DNA from: Stomorhina lunata | Lineage: Eukaryota; Arthropoda; Insecta; Diptera; Rhiniidae | Reading direction: 5' to 3' | Assembly: GCA_933228675.1 (NCBI GenBank) | Contig: OW121741.1 | Coordinates: forward strand, 132,321,290-132,385,289 | Length of the DNA: 64,000 nt | Part shown: positions 12,801-24,500 of the stretch, piece by piece | Numbering within the stretch: position 1 is the first letter of the stretch | How the letters are laid out: every line of letters starts with the position of its first letter | Notes under the pieces: model-generated | What the model saw: the letters and a program-made list of their open reading frames with translations, nothing else | Databases searched by the model: none | What the model was told of the DNA's origin: nothing | Translations under genes and position numbers: made by a program

Positions 12801-12971
12801 ATTAAACTGATACGTTATAATGATAATGATCAGGCCTCCAATGGAAACGATGCTAATGACAGCAACCAGCAGCAAAAATGCAATACCCCAACTCCCATGG
12901 ATAGTGAATCAAGTGAAATGGATTCGAGTTCACCTCATGATAATATGGGAGCTACCGACTTAAGAAAGTAA
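9821..12971 (+). CDS. aop: Ets-family transcriptional repressor Yan (anterior open)
   Basis: Coding exons are 9821-11000, 11365-12226 and 12770-12971. They join in frame through GTAAGT/CTAG and GTAAGT/ACAG sites and encode 747 aa, close to Drosophila Yan (about 730). Residues about 40-125 are the SAM/Pointed domain (LWSREDVAVF to ESHMMQWHLP), which polymerises in Yan. The adjacent PNSPVTPTSRYPLSP is the cluster of MAPK sites through which EGFR/Ras signalling inactivates the protein. Poly-Ser, poly-Ala and poly-Gln tracts follow. The ETS DNA-binding domain is at about 395-480 (GRLLWDFLQQLL to RALRYYYR), opening exon 2. PTDLS at 657-661 matches the CtBP-binding consensus. Two adjacent 17-residue units (359-375, 376-392) both carry QPVKREFFP. 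The start is the first ATG after an in-frame stop, giving MKMLPVQLSL as in Drosophila. It acts in the nucleus as a repressor antagonised by Pointed. Confidence 0.96.
11060..11215. repeat. Dispersed-repeat copies in aop intron
   Basis: The first intron within the coding region (11001-11364) contains a forward copy (CTTGTTGCATACTATTAGGA near 11104) and a partial inverted copy (AAAAGTATGTAATAATATTTT near 11185) of the repeat that also forms the hairpin at 76-156. The rest of the intron is plain AT-rich sequence. Confidence 0.5.
12275..12595. repeat. Dispersed-repeat copies in second aop intron
   Basis: Intron 12227-12769 holds a forward copy near 12282-12350 (CATTCGATTTTGATGG, then TGTGAAGTATACTTTAGGG) and an inverted copy at about 12505-12592 that includes ATCGATATCGAATGCGG. 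The inverted copy preserves the whole order of the consensus seen at 3650-3698. Confidence 0.55.
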
Positions 12972-13984
12972 TTTAAATGAAGTTGTTTTTGTTAAGTTAA
13001 AAAAAAAACTGGACAATCATATTTAAACATAATCACCATTAACAAGTGGCAATCGAACCAACAAATCATGTCTAGAACATTTCGAATTAAATGTGTCTAG
13101 TGAAAAGTATGTAAATTTGTTAAGAACAAATAAGTAAAATAATTATAGTACCTCATTATTATTATAAAAGTTAAAAAAATCTATATGTTCAAACATCTAG
13201 CTTCTCTAACAACAAATTAGCAATTTGACTAATAATTTAGCATAATTGTAATTTATTTTTAATTACAAAAAGGAGACAAATATTCGAATATTCGATTTGA
13301 AACGTGATGGAATTATACCTGAAGAAGGCATTTAATGTGTTTTACTTTTTTGGAACCTTCTAAAAGTATACTAGTTTTTTAATTGAAACCTGTTAAATTT
13401 CGTTTTGAATCGTCTAAGATATTCTGTGCGCCCCCCCAGGTTTTTCAAAATGAGGTTTTTAAAATCAAAAAAAAAACTTATACAAATTTGTATGTATTTA
13501 AGTTTATTAGTAAATTAAGAAATGTGCCAATTTTTTTGTTTAATTTTCATTTATCTTTTTTATAAAAAAAAAACATTACAACAAATTGAAAGTAGTGTTA
13601 GAAAAGGACCAGTTTCAAAGGCTGGTCTCAAAAAAGGAAATTATTAAAATAACACTTGGGCACACAAATATTTTTGCTAAGGCACCAAGTTCTTGTAACT
13701 ATGTAATTGCAAATTACTTTGACCTGCTGAATTTGCATATGATATCAGGTTTTTCGAACCGACTCTAATTTTCGAGAGTTACAATTTTGAAAAGAAATAT
13801 ATGTGGTAGTACAATAATTTTGCTTTTTCCAATCGACAATAGTTTTTAGGCTTTATTTTTTGGATAATTTTCTTTTAATAGCAATTTTTTGAAAATTGCT
13901 TTATAAAATATATTAAAAAAAATCATTTTCATATTAATTTTTAAAAAATATCCTTTAAATATTTCATTAAAAAAAATCCTATAA
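12972..13984 (+). other. aop 3' flank
   Basis: This is the presumed 3' untranslated region and flank of aop. It is AT-rich, with no coding frame of note. Another diverged copy of the aop-region repeat lies near 13285-13370 (ATTCGATTTGAAACG, later CTAAAAGTATACTA). A short C run occurs at about 13430. I could not place the polyadenylation site with confidence. Confidence 0.4.
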
Positions 13985-14725
13985 ATAAACCATTTTCAAT
14001 TGTAATTGAGAAATTTTCAAATTGAATTGAAAAATTTTCAATTGAAATTAAGAAATTTTTAATTGAAATTAAGAAATATTTAATTGAAATTGCGACTTTT
14101 CAATTGAAATTTTCAACTGAAATTGAGACTTTTCAATTGAAAATGAGAATTTCTAAATTGAAATTTTCAATTGAAATTGAGAAATTTTCAATTAAAATTG
14201 AGAATTTTTCAATTGAAAATGAGAATTTCTAAATTGAAATTGAGAAAATCTCAATGAAAATGAGAATTTTTCTATTAAAATTGGAAATTTCAAAATTTGA
14301 ATTGAGAATTTTTCAATTGAAATTGAGAAAAGCTCAATTGAAAATGAGGTTGAATTTTCAATTGAAAATGAGAAATTTTCCATTGAAAATGAGAAATTTT
14401 CAATTGAAATTGATAAATTTTCAATTGAAATTGAGAAATTTTTAATTGAAATTTAGAATTTTAGAATTGAAATTGAAATTTCAATTTCTCAATTTTTCAT
14501 TTTTAATTAGGCTTTTCTCAATTTCAATTGAAAATTTTTCAATTTCAATTGAATGTTTTTCATTTCAATTAGGGGTTTATCAATTTTAATTGAAAATTTC
14601 TCATTTTCAATTGAAAATTTCTCATTTCCCATTAAAAATTCTTAATTTCAATTGAAAATTTCTCAATTTCAATAGAATATTCTCAATTTCAATTGAAAAT
14701 TTCTCTATTTCAATTGAATAGTAAA
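13985..14725. repeat. Palindromic 21-bp minisatellite
   Basis: The unit is about 21 bp, AATTGAAATTGAGAAATTTT plus C, in forward orientation from 13985 to about 14465 and in reverse orientation (TTTCTCAATTTCAATTG) from about 14485 to 14725. At the switch, 14469-14488 is a perfect 20-bp palindrome. The whole array could therefore fold on itself. The open frames here, rich in Phe/Ser or Lys/Leu/Arg, are read through the repeat and are not genes. Confidence 0.9.
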
Positions 14726-15783
14726 TTTTTGATAAATTTCTTTATATAGTAAATTTTCGAAAAAAAAAATGTTTACAAATGTTAAATTTTCGAAAATTTC
14801 TGATAGTTTCTAAACAAAAATTGTGGATGAAATATAACTCGTTATATGCTCTACAAATTCGTCTAAATTTTTTTAAAGAAAATTGAATAATTAATTAATG
14901 TAACAGATTTGGGATCAAATGCGAATACTCTTCTTTTTGAATAATATTTACATCCCGACTATTTTGTTATTTTCCTCCATTTTTGACTATTTTTTGAAAA
15001 TTTAAATTTGTTTGAACATTTTTGAAACATTTTTTGAAAAAAAAAACATTTTTTATCATAATTGCTTTATATTTCTAATATATTTGGGTTTTTAAAATAT
15101 TGTTAGAGCAACTAAAAGTCATCGATTCGATTTTCAGTTTTTTTGAAATAAGTCGAAATAAGCCGGATTTTTTTGCTTTGGAAAAGAATTTTATATTTAA
15201 ATCTCGAAAACTTAAGACAAACTCGAAAAAAGCAATATCATTTTTGGATTCAACAGATCAAAGTTACTTGCTATATAACAAAACTTTTGCCGCAGAAATT
15301 TGTGCCCTAGTGTATTTGAATCATGTATAGTATTTAAGTTAAGTCAATTTTCTTAGCACAACCGCCAATTATTGTTAATTTTAAAGAAAGAAGAACCCTG
15401 TATCTAACCGCTTCCAGATTCTATTGTTTTTTACTATTTTCAAAATATTTAAACAATATTTTCCTTAATTCAAACTTTTTTTTAAGATTTAAGGTTTTCT
15501 TTTGGCATTTTTATAAGAATTAAAAAAAACACTAATAACTCTTTTTTTATTAGTTAAACTCTTTAACAGAAAACAATCTAAGCTTTTTTTAAATTTAACA
15601 GCTTTAACAAATTTAAAATTTTTTAAAAAAAATTTATTTACTTTAATAAAAAAAAAAATTAAATAATTGCAAACGAATGTGATAGCAAAAATTTAAATAA
15701 AATTGAATGAAAAATTAAATTAATTAAATAAGTATACAGAGAAATCAGAAAAACAAAAAAAGAAATTAAAAAACTCAATGTAA

Positions 15784-15916
15784 TAGCTCAGTTCATAAAC
15801 TGTGGCAAATAGTCTATAGTAAAGCAAATTGAAAAATTTCTAATAAAGGAAATTTTTCCTTTGCTATACCAAATGCTAAATGCTAGTCTATTTGCCAGAG
15901 ATTGTGAATTGGGCTA
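15784..15916. mobile_element. MITE copy 1 of a local family
   Basis: Begins TAGCTCAGTTCATAAACTG and ends with the inverted equivalent TTGTGAATTGGGCTA. Inner arms GGCAAATAGTCTA and TAGTCTATTTGCC pair with each other. It shares these ends and the GCAAATAGTCTA block with the elements at 16301 and 16523. Confidence 0.6.
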
Positions 15917-16300
15917 ACGATATTTTTAAACAAAAACTATTTCAATAAAAATTTTAATTTTCCAATTCTTTTAAAAATTTTGTTTAATTTTTGTTTTAAC
16001 ACTTAATGATATCCAAAATTTTATATTGAAATTGGTTTTAAACAAAAAGTTTTGAAAGTCTTTTTTGAAACTTATTACAAACAGTTTGATGCTAAGCTTA
16101 GCTTTGGCCTAATAATTAAAAGATATTTTGTTATTTTTTAAATATAAATATAATTTATTAAATTTTTCTTTTTTTTGAATATTGTTAATTATCAGTAAAC
16201 CCTTGGCTTCCACAGAACATTATTTGTTCTTTTATATACAGACAAAAAAATTAGAATAATATTTTATTAATCTTAAGTTTAGCTGAAAATAAAAATATAA

Positions 16301-16435
16301 TAGCCGAGTTCTTAAAACGTTGCAAATAGTCTAGCATCGTAGCATTTGCACTTCGATAGAAATGAAAATTTTCTATATACCGTTTTGCAAATGCTACGAT
16401 GCTAGAATCTTCGCAACTTTAAGTAAACTGGGCTA
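16301..16435. mobile_element. MITE copy 2, strong foldback
   Basis: Ends are TAGCCGAGTT and AACTGGGCTA. Inner arms 16319-16350 and 16386-16417 pair at about 29 of 32 positions (TCTAGCATCGTAGCATTTGC core), leaving a loop of roughly 35 bases. This is the best-preserved member of the three-copy family in this flank. Confidence 0.7.
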
Positions 16436-16522
16436 ATAAAATTTAATGCTTTAATTTCTTTTATAAATCATATTTTTTTTAAAACCATAAATTACTTAAA
16501 CGTATTTATATAACAAATACCA

Positions 16523-16692
16523 TAGTCCAGGGCACAATCCGTTGCAAATAGTCTAGCATCATAAGCATTTAGAAATCGCAAATAATATCAAACCATTTTC
16601 TCTAGAAATAATCTAGAATTTTATTCACTTGCTATACCAATTTGTAAATGCTACGATCCTAGACTCTTTAAAACAGATTGTAAATCTGGGTT
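16523..16692. mobile_element. MITE copy 3 of a local family
   Basis: Carries the family head TTGCAAATAGTCTAGCATC near 16541 and a diverged inverted tail (TGCTACGATCCTAGACTC, then TTGTAAATCTGGG). It is slightly longer and more decayed than the copy at 16301. Confidence 0.55.
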
Positions 16693-17319
16693 CATAAAGT
16701 TAAAAATTAAAAATATTTTTTTCTGAAAACTTTTGTTTATAACTTTTATTTAATTTTCTTTTATAAATATAAATAATATACAACAAACAAACAAATAAAC
16801 AATATTTAGTAAATAGCAATTAATTCTGTAAATAAAATAAAAATTTAAGAAACAAACAATTAAATTAGTTTAAAATTCTTTATATACAACAAATTACCCT
16901 AAATAATGTATATTTTATTAATAAAACAACAACACAATTTTTACACTTAGATTTAAATAAAAAAAAAATAAAAATTCAAGAAATATAAAAAAAAAATAAG
17001 ATACAAAACAAAAAATATTTATATTTACATAATTTCATATACATACGGATAGAATTCATCTATTTACAATTTACGAAGACTTTAAAAAAATCCGTTTTTT
17101 TTCTTTCGTAAAATTTGCTTTAATTTTACTAAATCATTAATGTATTATTAATAAAAGAAAAAAATCAACCCAAATGTTACAAATGGATTAATGAAGAATA
17201 CGGAATTATAAAGTAAGTAGTCAGTCCAAAATATCAAAAGTGTACTAATAGTTTTTCTTAAGGTATATAAAAAACGGTTTAAGTTGAATAAAACCCATTT
17301 TGAAGCAATGAATTTTCAA

Positions 17320-19375
17320 AAGTTTCAAAAATTTATTTTTTATAGGAAATTTTTCGAAAATTGACTATTTATACCAAATTTTTTGAAAACAGGGGGGTTA
17401 CTCCGTAACTCGATTCGAATGGAATTCTTTTCGAAACCCAATGCTTTAATCATACAAATTCGAACAATTTTATTTTACTTCATGGAATTTTTTGAAAATT
17501 TACTTTTTATAGGAAATTTTTTTGAAAATTGACTATTTTTAGGAAATTTTTCGAAAATTTAATATTTTTAGGATATTTTTCGAAAATTGACTATTTATAG
17601 GAAATTTATCAAAAATTGACTATTTTTAGGAAATTTTTTGAAAATATAATATTTTTAGGACATTTTTTGAAAATTGACTATCAAAAATTTCTCGAAAATT
17701 GACTATGTATAGAAAATTTTTTTGAAAATTTACTATTTTTAGGAAATTTTTATAGGAAATTTTTCAAAATTGATTTTTTTTTATGAAATTTTTCAAAAAT
17801 TGATTTTTTTTAGGAATTTTTCAAAAATTGACAATTTTTAGAAAATTTTTCGAAAATAGACTATTTTTAGCAAATTTTTCGAAAATTGACTATTTTTAGG
17901 AAATTTTTCGCAAATTGACTATTTATAGGAAATTTTTCGAAAATAGACTATAGGAAATTTTTCGAAAATTGACTATAGGAAATTTTTCAAAAATTGATTA
18001 TTTATAGGAAATTTTTCGAAAATTCATTATTTATAAGAAATTTTTCGAAAATTGACTATTTTTAGAAAAATTTTCGAAAATAGACTATTTTTAGCAAATT
18101 TTTCGAAAATTGAATATTTTTAGGAAATTTTTCGCAAATTGACTATTTATAGGAAATTTTTCGAAAATAGACTATAGGAAATTTTTCGAAAATTGACTAT
18201 AGGAAATTTTTCGAAAATTGACTATTTATAGGAAATTTTTCGAAAATTGACTATTATAGGAAATTTTTCGAAAATTGACTATTTATAGAAAATTTTTCGA
18301 AAATTGACTATTTATAGGAAATTTTTTTGAAAATGGACTTTCTATAGGAAATTTTTCGAAATATGACTTTTTATAGGAAATTTTTCGAAATTTGACTATT
18401 TATAGAAAATTTTTCCTAAATTGACTATATATAGGAAATTTTTCGAAAATTTACTTGTTTTAGAGAATTTTTCGAAATTGACTACTTTAAGGAAATTTTT
18501 AGAAAATTTACTATTTTTAGGAAATTTTTCAAAAATTGACTATTTATAGGAAATTTTTCGAAAATTCACTATTTATAGGAAATTTTTCGAAAATTGACTA
18601 TTTATAGGAAATTTTTCGAAAATAGACTATTTTTAGCAAATTTTTCGAAAATTGACTATTTGTAGGAAATTTTTCGCAAATTGACTATTTATAGGAAATT
18701 TTTCGAAAATTGACTATTTATAGGAAATTTTTCGAAAATTGACTATTTATAGGAAATTTTTCGAAAATTGACGACTATTTATAGGAAATTTTTCGAAAAT
18801 TGACTATTTATAGGAAATTTTCCGAAAATTGACTATTTATAGGAAATTTTTCGAAAATTGACTATTTTTAGGAATTTTTTCGAAAATTGACTATTTTTAA
18901 GAAATTTTTCGAAAATTGACTATATTTAAGAAATTTTGAAAATTTACTATTTTTAGGAAATTTTTCGAAAATTGACTATTTTTAGGAAATTTTTCGAAAA
19001 TTGACTATTTATAGGAAATTTTTCGAAAATTGACTATTTATAGGAAATTTTTCAAAAATGAACTTTTTATAAGAAATTTTTCGGAAATAGTACATTTTCA
19101 AAAAATTTCGTATAATTAGTAAATTTTCCAAAAATTGTCTATAAATAGCAAATTTTCGAAAAATGTTCATATAAATAGTATATTTTCTTATAAGAAGTAA
19201 ATTTTTGAAAAATTTCCATTAAATAGTATAATATCGAAAAATTTCCTATAAATAGTAGAAAAATTTCCTATAAATATTAAATTTTCGAAAAATTTCCTAA
19301 AAATAGTAAATTTTTGAAAAATTTTCTGTAAATACATAGTAAATTTTCGAAAAGTTTATTGTTATTAGGAAAAAT
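17320..19375. repeat. Large 29-bp minisatellite with internal inversion
   Basis: The predominant unit is 29 bp: GACTATTTATAGGAAA followed by TTTTTCGAAAATT, with 25-bp variants lacking TTTA. About 65-70 units run in forward orientation to about 19080. From about 19100 to 19375 the units are inverted (GAAAAATTTCCTATAAATAG). No coding sequence. The unit is the reverse complement of the one filling an AIF intron at 23075-24700. Confidence 0.93.
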
Positions 19376-20610
19376 ATATAAATTCAATATATTAATTTAA
19401 GCGAATTTGTATTTATTTACAACTCCAAAACAGCTACTGTCAGTGAATACCGTTATTAAAAGACGTTAAAAAGTTTTTTCGACAATAATTTTAACACTGA
19501 CACCAATTTATAAAATATTACTCATACGCCTATTATCTTATGAAATTTTGCAATATTACTCATACGCCTAGGTGTTCAAAAATTCTAGGGTATTTCTGGG
19601 AAGGCTTCATCCTACATGAATTTGGACATCATTTTCGGATTAAGCGTGTGGCGAAAATACGTAATAGTGTTTTTCAGCAATTTTTGGCCAGTAGTTAAGG
19701 AGATAATCGTCAAAAAAGAATTTCATACAAAAATTTAATACAAATTGAAACAAAAAAAAACACGTTTTACTATTCTCTTTCCTCTTTCAAGTGCTCTCTT
19801 CTCAGGTAAAGTTCTCTTGGAGATGCAAGTTTATGCAATTTTACGCCTTATTACCGGCAATACTTTTTTCGTTATTTTTCTTTAGTCATATTAAAGTTTA
19901 GTGCAAACATTTTGCTTCGCTCTTGTTTTTCTCACAGAGAATTTATTTCTCCAGTAATTTTATCTATATTTTTTTTTCTCAGATATGTATATAAAAAACT
20001 CAACGCAAAAATTAGAACATTTATTTTTTCTGAAATTTTGTTATTTTTGCAATTTTCTCCTAAACTACTGAACAGATTTCGCTCGGAACCCCTATTAGCT
20101 TGTTTTGCCACACGCTAAATCTGAAAATTAACATAGATTTTCTGTAAAATGCAATTTTCACGGAAAATGGAAACATTTTTTACCTAGGAAATGAAACTCT
20201 GCAAATTTTGTTCAGCCTTAGTGACTGCAATGCTTTTTTCGTTAATAATTATGAGGACATTTTAATTCAGAGAAAATGCATTGCCGTCTCTAAGGCGCTA
20301 ATTTTAAAAGAAAATATTTTTAATATTTTTTTCATTTGATAAAATATATTTATTTTAGTATTTAAATTTATCTATATAATAAATTGTATATGAAAATTAT
20401 ACAATAAATTGTATTAAATCAAAATTATTTCTTAATAACTAATAAGTACAGAAAAATGTATTTAAGTTCATTACGGTCCAAAAATTGTTTCTTAATTATA
20501 TTTCTTATTCTAAATTATATTTCTATGATACCCTTAAAGGATTTTTATCTTCACACAAATTTGTATCTTAGGTAATAATATGACTGACGTTTTAAACATG
20601 TAGGATTTGT
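19376..20610. other. Non-coding stretch between minisatellite and the 140-aa gene
   Basis: No gene is visible. A short direct duplication, ATATTACTCATACGCCTA, occurs at about 19514 and 19553. Two weakly similar blocks near 19840 and 20200 (TTTTTTCGTTA context) may be remnants of a repeat. The part next to 20611 should contain the 3' end of the minus-strand gene. Confidence 0.45.
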
Positions 20611-21097
20611 TCACAAACTATTTTGAGACAAAAATTCTTTTAGAATATTACGGCAAGAAGCCAAAAGTGAAGATTTGCCGTAGTTACTTTTACGATTTTT
20701 ATGTATCTGTTGCCTTATTGCATCCAAACGAGTATTATGTGAAGGCTGTGTCTTAGTTATGGTATGTTTTGGTTTTAGAGCTGCCTGTTTCTCTTGGCGA
20801 ATTTTTGCTGCAAACTTATTTTCAGAATCAGAAACATCAATAGCTTGATAATGCATTAACATCATACCAACGGCAGCGCTTAATTCATCTTCCGAATGTT
20901 GGTCTTTACTGTAAACAACTATAAATAAAAAAAATAATTTAATAAATTTCTATTTTTTAATGAACTTCTTCTATAAACTTACCAGCTTCTTCTAATTGTG
21001 TTAAAAGTTTATTTTCTTCAACCACAACCATTTCGTTGCTAGATTCATCACTGGACTGGTCATCGTACAAATAGTATTGATTTGCTTTAAATTGCAT
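20611..21097 (-). CDS. Unrecognised two-exon gene, 140 aa
   Basis: Exon 1 is 21097-20983 (MQFKANQYYLYDDQSSDESS start) and exon 2 is 20918-20611, joined by a GTAAGT donor and a TTTATAG acceptor. The split codon is restored in frame, and the stop is TGA. An in-frame stop lies upstream of the ATG with no ATG in between. The protein is hydrophilic: an acidic Ser/Asp/Glu-rich N-terminus, a middle with two acidic stretches (KDQHSEDELS, IDVSDSENKF), then a basic Lys/Arg/Gln-rich C-terminal half (KIRQEKQAALKPKH, RQQIHKNRKSNYGK). There is no signal peptide, membrane segment or catalytic motif. I do not recognise the family. It lies 440 bp downstream of AIF on the same strand. The splice-consistent frame argues for a real gene. 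Confidence 0.65.
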
Positions 21098-21536
21098 GTT
21101 GTATATGCTTTGATGAAGTTCAATTGTTAACTGATGATAAATTTGAGAAAGACCAACATTTTATAGTTAACTTTTGAAGTACCTGCTCCCAAATTGTTTT
21201 TAAAGTAGTTCTAAATTTACCTGCTTCTAATGAACATATTTTGCATATGGTGTCATAAATATTTGAAGGATTAGATTAAAGGTGCTATATTAATGTATAT
21301 TAACTTAAAAACATTAGATTTTCCCTGTTTTAAGCTAATCCCCTGCAATTGGAATTTTGAGAATAAATAGACAGCTGTTAGCAAACGGATCGTTTTAAGC
21401 GAAAAAGCCCTTAAGGTATGTATTTGTTTTTAATCAAAGGTACAATTTGATTTTTGCAAGACATTTAAATAACAATAAAAATAAACATTTTTACCTAATC
21501 GAATTACATTTAAATTAAAATTAGTTATGTATTTAT

Positions 21537-24500
21537 CTACGAATGAATTTCAAATAGTTTCGCGACTTCGTTTAGATCTTCGTATTTTTTGTTTTGATTT
21601 ATTATAGTACGCGCCAGGCCTATGCGATTGAAAATGTTCCATAACAAAATGCCAACAACTTTTTCATCTTTTAAATAAAATACAACTCCTCGGCCGTAAT
21701 CTGGTTGCTGATTTTCATCTTTGGAAACACTATCTGTAGTAGGTTCGTATTTTTTAGTTTCCTTTATATCCGATTCTACTACTTTTGGTGTTTCTGAGAG
21801 ATTATCCGACCTCTCAGTATTTTTGGAGGGTAATGAAAATACACCAACAGTTGGAAGAGAAGAATCGACTAAACCAATACCTTCATAACCAATTTCTGGT
21901 CCCAAATCGGACCAAAACATGCTTTGATGGTTGTAGGGTTTTTCTAATATAAAAAATTACTTAATGTTAATATTTTAAACAAATACATATATTTTAATAT
22001 CTTACTATTTCCAACCATATTTTCTCCTGCCAAACGGCCAGATACTACGGAATGATCATGATGTTCTACACGTCTTCTGCCTAGCAGAGGGTCATAAAAG
22101 CAAGAGGCATCACCAGCAACATATAAGTTACCACGAGCTTCCAATTCAGCGTTTACCACAAAACCACCCAATTCGTTATGTACTTCTAAGCCAGAAACAC
22201 TAGCTAAATCCGTGTTAGCTTCACATCCAACGCAAACAACCACCTTTTCAATGGAAAATATAAAAATTTTACATTCCAGAGATTAAATTTATCATATAAA
22301 ATACTTACTACATCAGTAACAATTGTTTCACCTGTACTTAGTGATAGTTTAAGATGGCTGTCGTCTCGTACTACACTTTTAATATTTGCATTTGGCAATA
22401 TACATACTCCCAGGGATTCCATTTTCTTCATTGTCCATCTGCTTAGATAATCGGGCAATACTTTTGACATGTTTGTGCTTTCCGGAAATATTTGATATAT
22501 GTAATTGTCTTTACTTTCTGAATAGTTGGCCAATGTACAGGATAATTCACTTCCTAGAAAGCCATTACCAATTATGGCAATTTTCTTCTTTTCATCAACA
22601 TAACGTTTAAGACGTTGAAAGTCTTCGGGAGTACGATAAACCATAACTTTATCGCGAACACTAGGTGGGGCATTTGAGAAAACTGGCAGTAATTTCGGTG
22701 AAGAGCCGGTGGCAATTAAACATTTATCGTAACCAATCTCATAACCATCACTTAAGGTGACTATTTTCTTTGTTGGATCTACCTTTTTAACTTTAAATCC
22801 TTGGGCAACTGCGATACCTCCTTTTTTGCTTTCAATTAATTTGGTAGGACTTATGAAAAATTCTTCGGGCTCAAAGTACAAGCTGCGTTCAGCACCTGTC
22901 CACTGTTTAAATCTGTAATCCTCTGACAGTTCTTTGTCTTTAGCTGAGTACCATAATTCCTTAGATAGCGGTGGGCGCATATAAGGTTTGCGGTATTCGT
23001 CTGTTATCATTAGAACCTGAAAGTTAAAAAATTAACTAAGTAAATACAAGAAAAAATGATACGTAGATGAAATTTCCGAAAATTTTCCAAAAAGTCAATT
23101 TTTGAAGCATTTATTTATAAATATTGAATTTTCCACAAATTTTCTATAAATAGTCAATTTTCGAAAAATTACCTATCAATAGACAATTTTTGAAAAATTT
23201 CCTAAAAATAGTAAATTTTTGAAAAATTTCCTAAAAATAGTCAATTTTTAAAAAATTTCCTAAAAATAGTCAATTTTCGAAAAATTTCCTATAAATAGTC
23301 AATTTTCGAAAAATTTCCTAAAAATAGTCAATTTTCGAAAAATTTCCTAAAAACAGTCAATTTTCGAAAAATTTCCTAAAAATAGTCAATTTTCGAAAAA
23401 TTTCCTAAAAATAGTCAATTTTCGAAAAATTTCCTAAAAATAGTCAATTTTCGAAAAATTTCCTATAGTCAATTTTCGAAAAATTTCCTATAGTCAATTT
23501 TCGAAAAATTTCCTTTAAATAGTCAATTTTCGAAAAATTTCCTTTAAATAGTCAATTTTCGAAAAATTTCCTTTAAATAGTCAATTTTCGAAAAGTTTCC
23601 CTTAAATAGTCAATTTTCGAAAAATTTCCTATAAACAATAAATTTTCGAAAAATTTCCTATAAATAGTAAATTTTCGAAAAATTTCCTATAGTCAATTTT
23701 CGAAAAATTTTCTATGTCAATTTTCGAAAAATTTTCTATAGTCAATTTTCAAACAATTTCCTATAGTCAATTTTCGAAAAATTTCCTATAAATAGTCAAT
23801 TTTCCAAAAATTTTCTATTAATAGTAAATTTTTGAAAAATTTTCATATTAATTGTCAATTTTCGAAAAATTTTCTATAAATACTAAATTTTCGAGAAATT
23901 TCCTATAAATAGTCAATTTTCGAAAAATTTCCTATAAATAGTCAATTTTCGAAAAATTTCCTATAAATAGTCAATTTTCGAAAAATTTCCTATAAATAGT
24001 CAATTTACCTTCGAAAAATTTCCTAAAAATAGTCAATTTTCGAAAAATTTCCTAAAAATAGTCAATTTTCGAAAAATTTCCTATAAATAGTAAATTTTCG
24101 AAAAATTTCCTATAGTCAATTTTCGAAAAATTTCCTATAGTCAATTTTCGAAAAATTTCCTTTAAATAGTCAATTTTCGAAAAATTTCCTTTAAATAGTC
24201 AATTTTCGAAAAGTTTCCCTTAAATAGTCAATTTTCGAAAAATTTCCTATAAACAATAAATTTTCGAAAAATTTCCTATAAATAGTAAATTTTCGAAAAA
24301 TTTCCTATAGTCAATTTTCGAAAAATTTTCTATGTCAATTTTCGAAAAATTTTCTATAGTCAATTTTCAAACAATTTCCTATAGTCAATTTTCGAAAAAT
24401 TTCCTATAAATAGTCAATTTTCCAAAAATTTTCTATTAATAGTAAATTTTTGAAAAATTTTCATATTAATTGTCAATTTTCGAAAAATTTTCTATAAATA

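Larger units (their letters stand above)
14726..17319. other. AT-rich non-coding stretch with MITE cluster
   Basis: No gene is visible. Apart from the three related inverted-repeat elements at 15784-15916, 16301-16435 and 16523-16692, it is low-complexity A/T sequence. A frame at 15100-15330 has no recognisable similarity and no supporting splice sites. Confidence 0.6.

Noticed and set aside
14192..14445. Two ~63-aa frames with Phe/Ser and Lys/Leu repeats
   Set aside because: Both are read through the 21-bp palindromic minisatellite.
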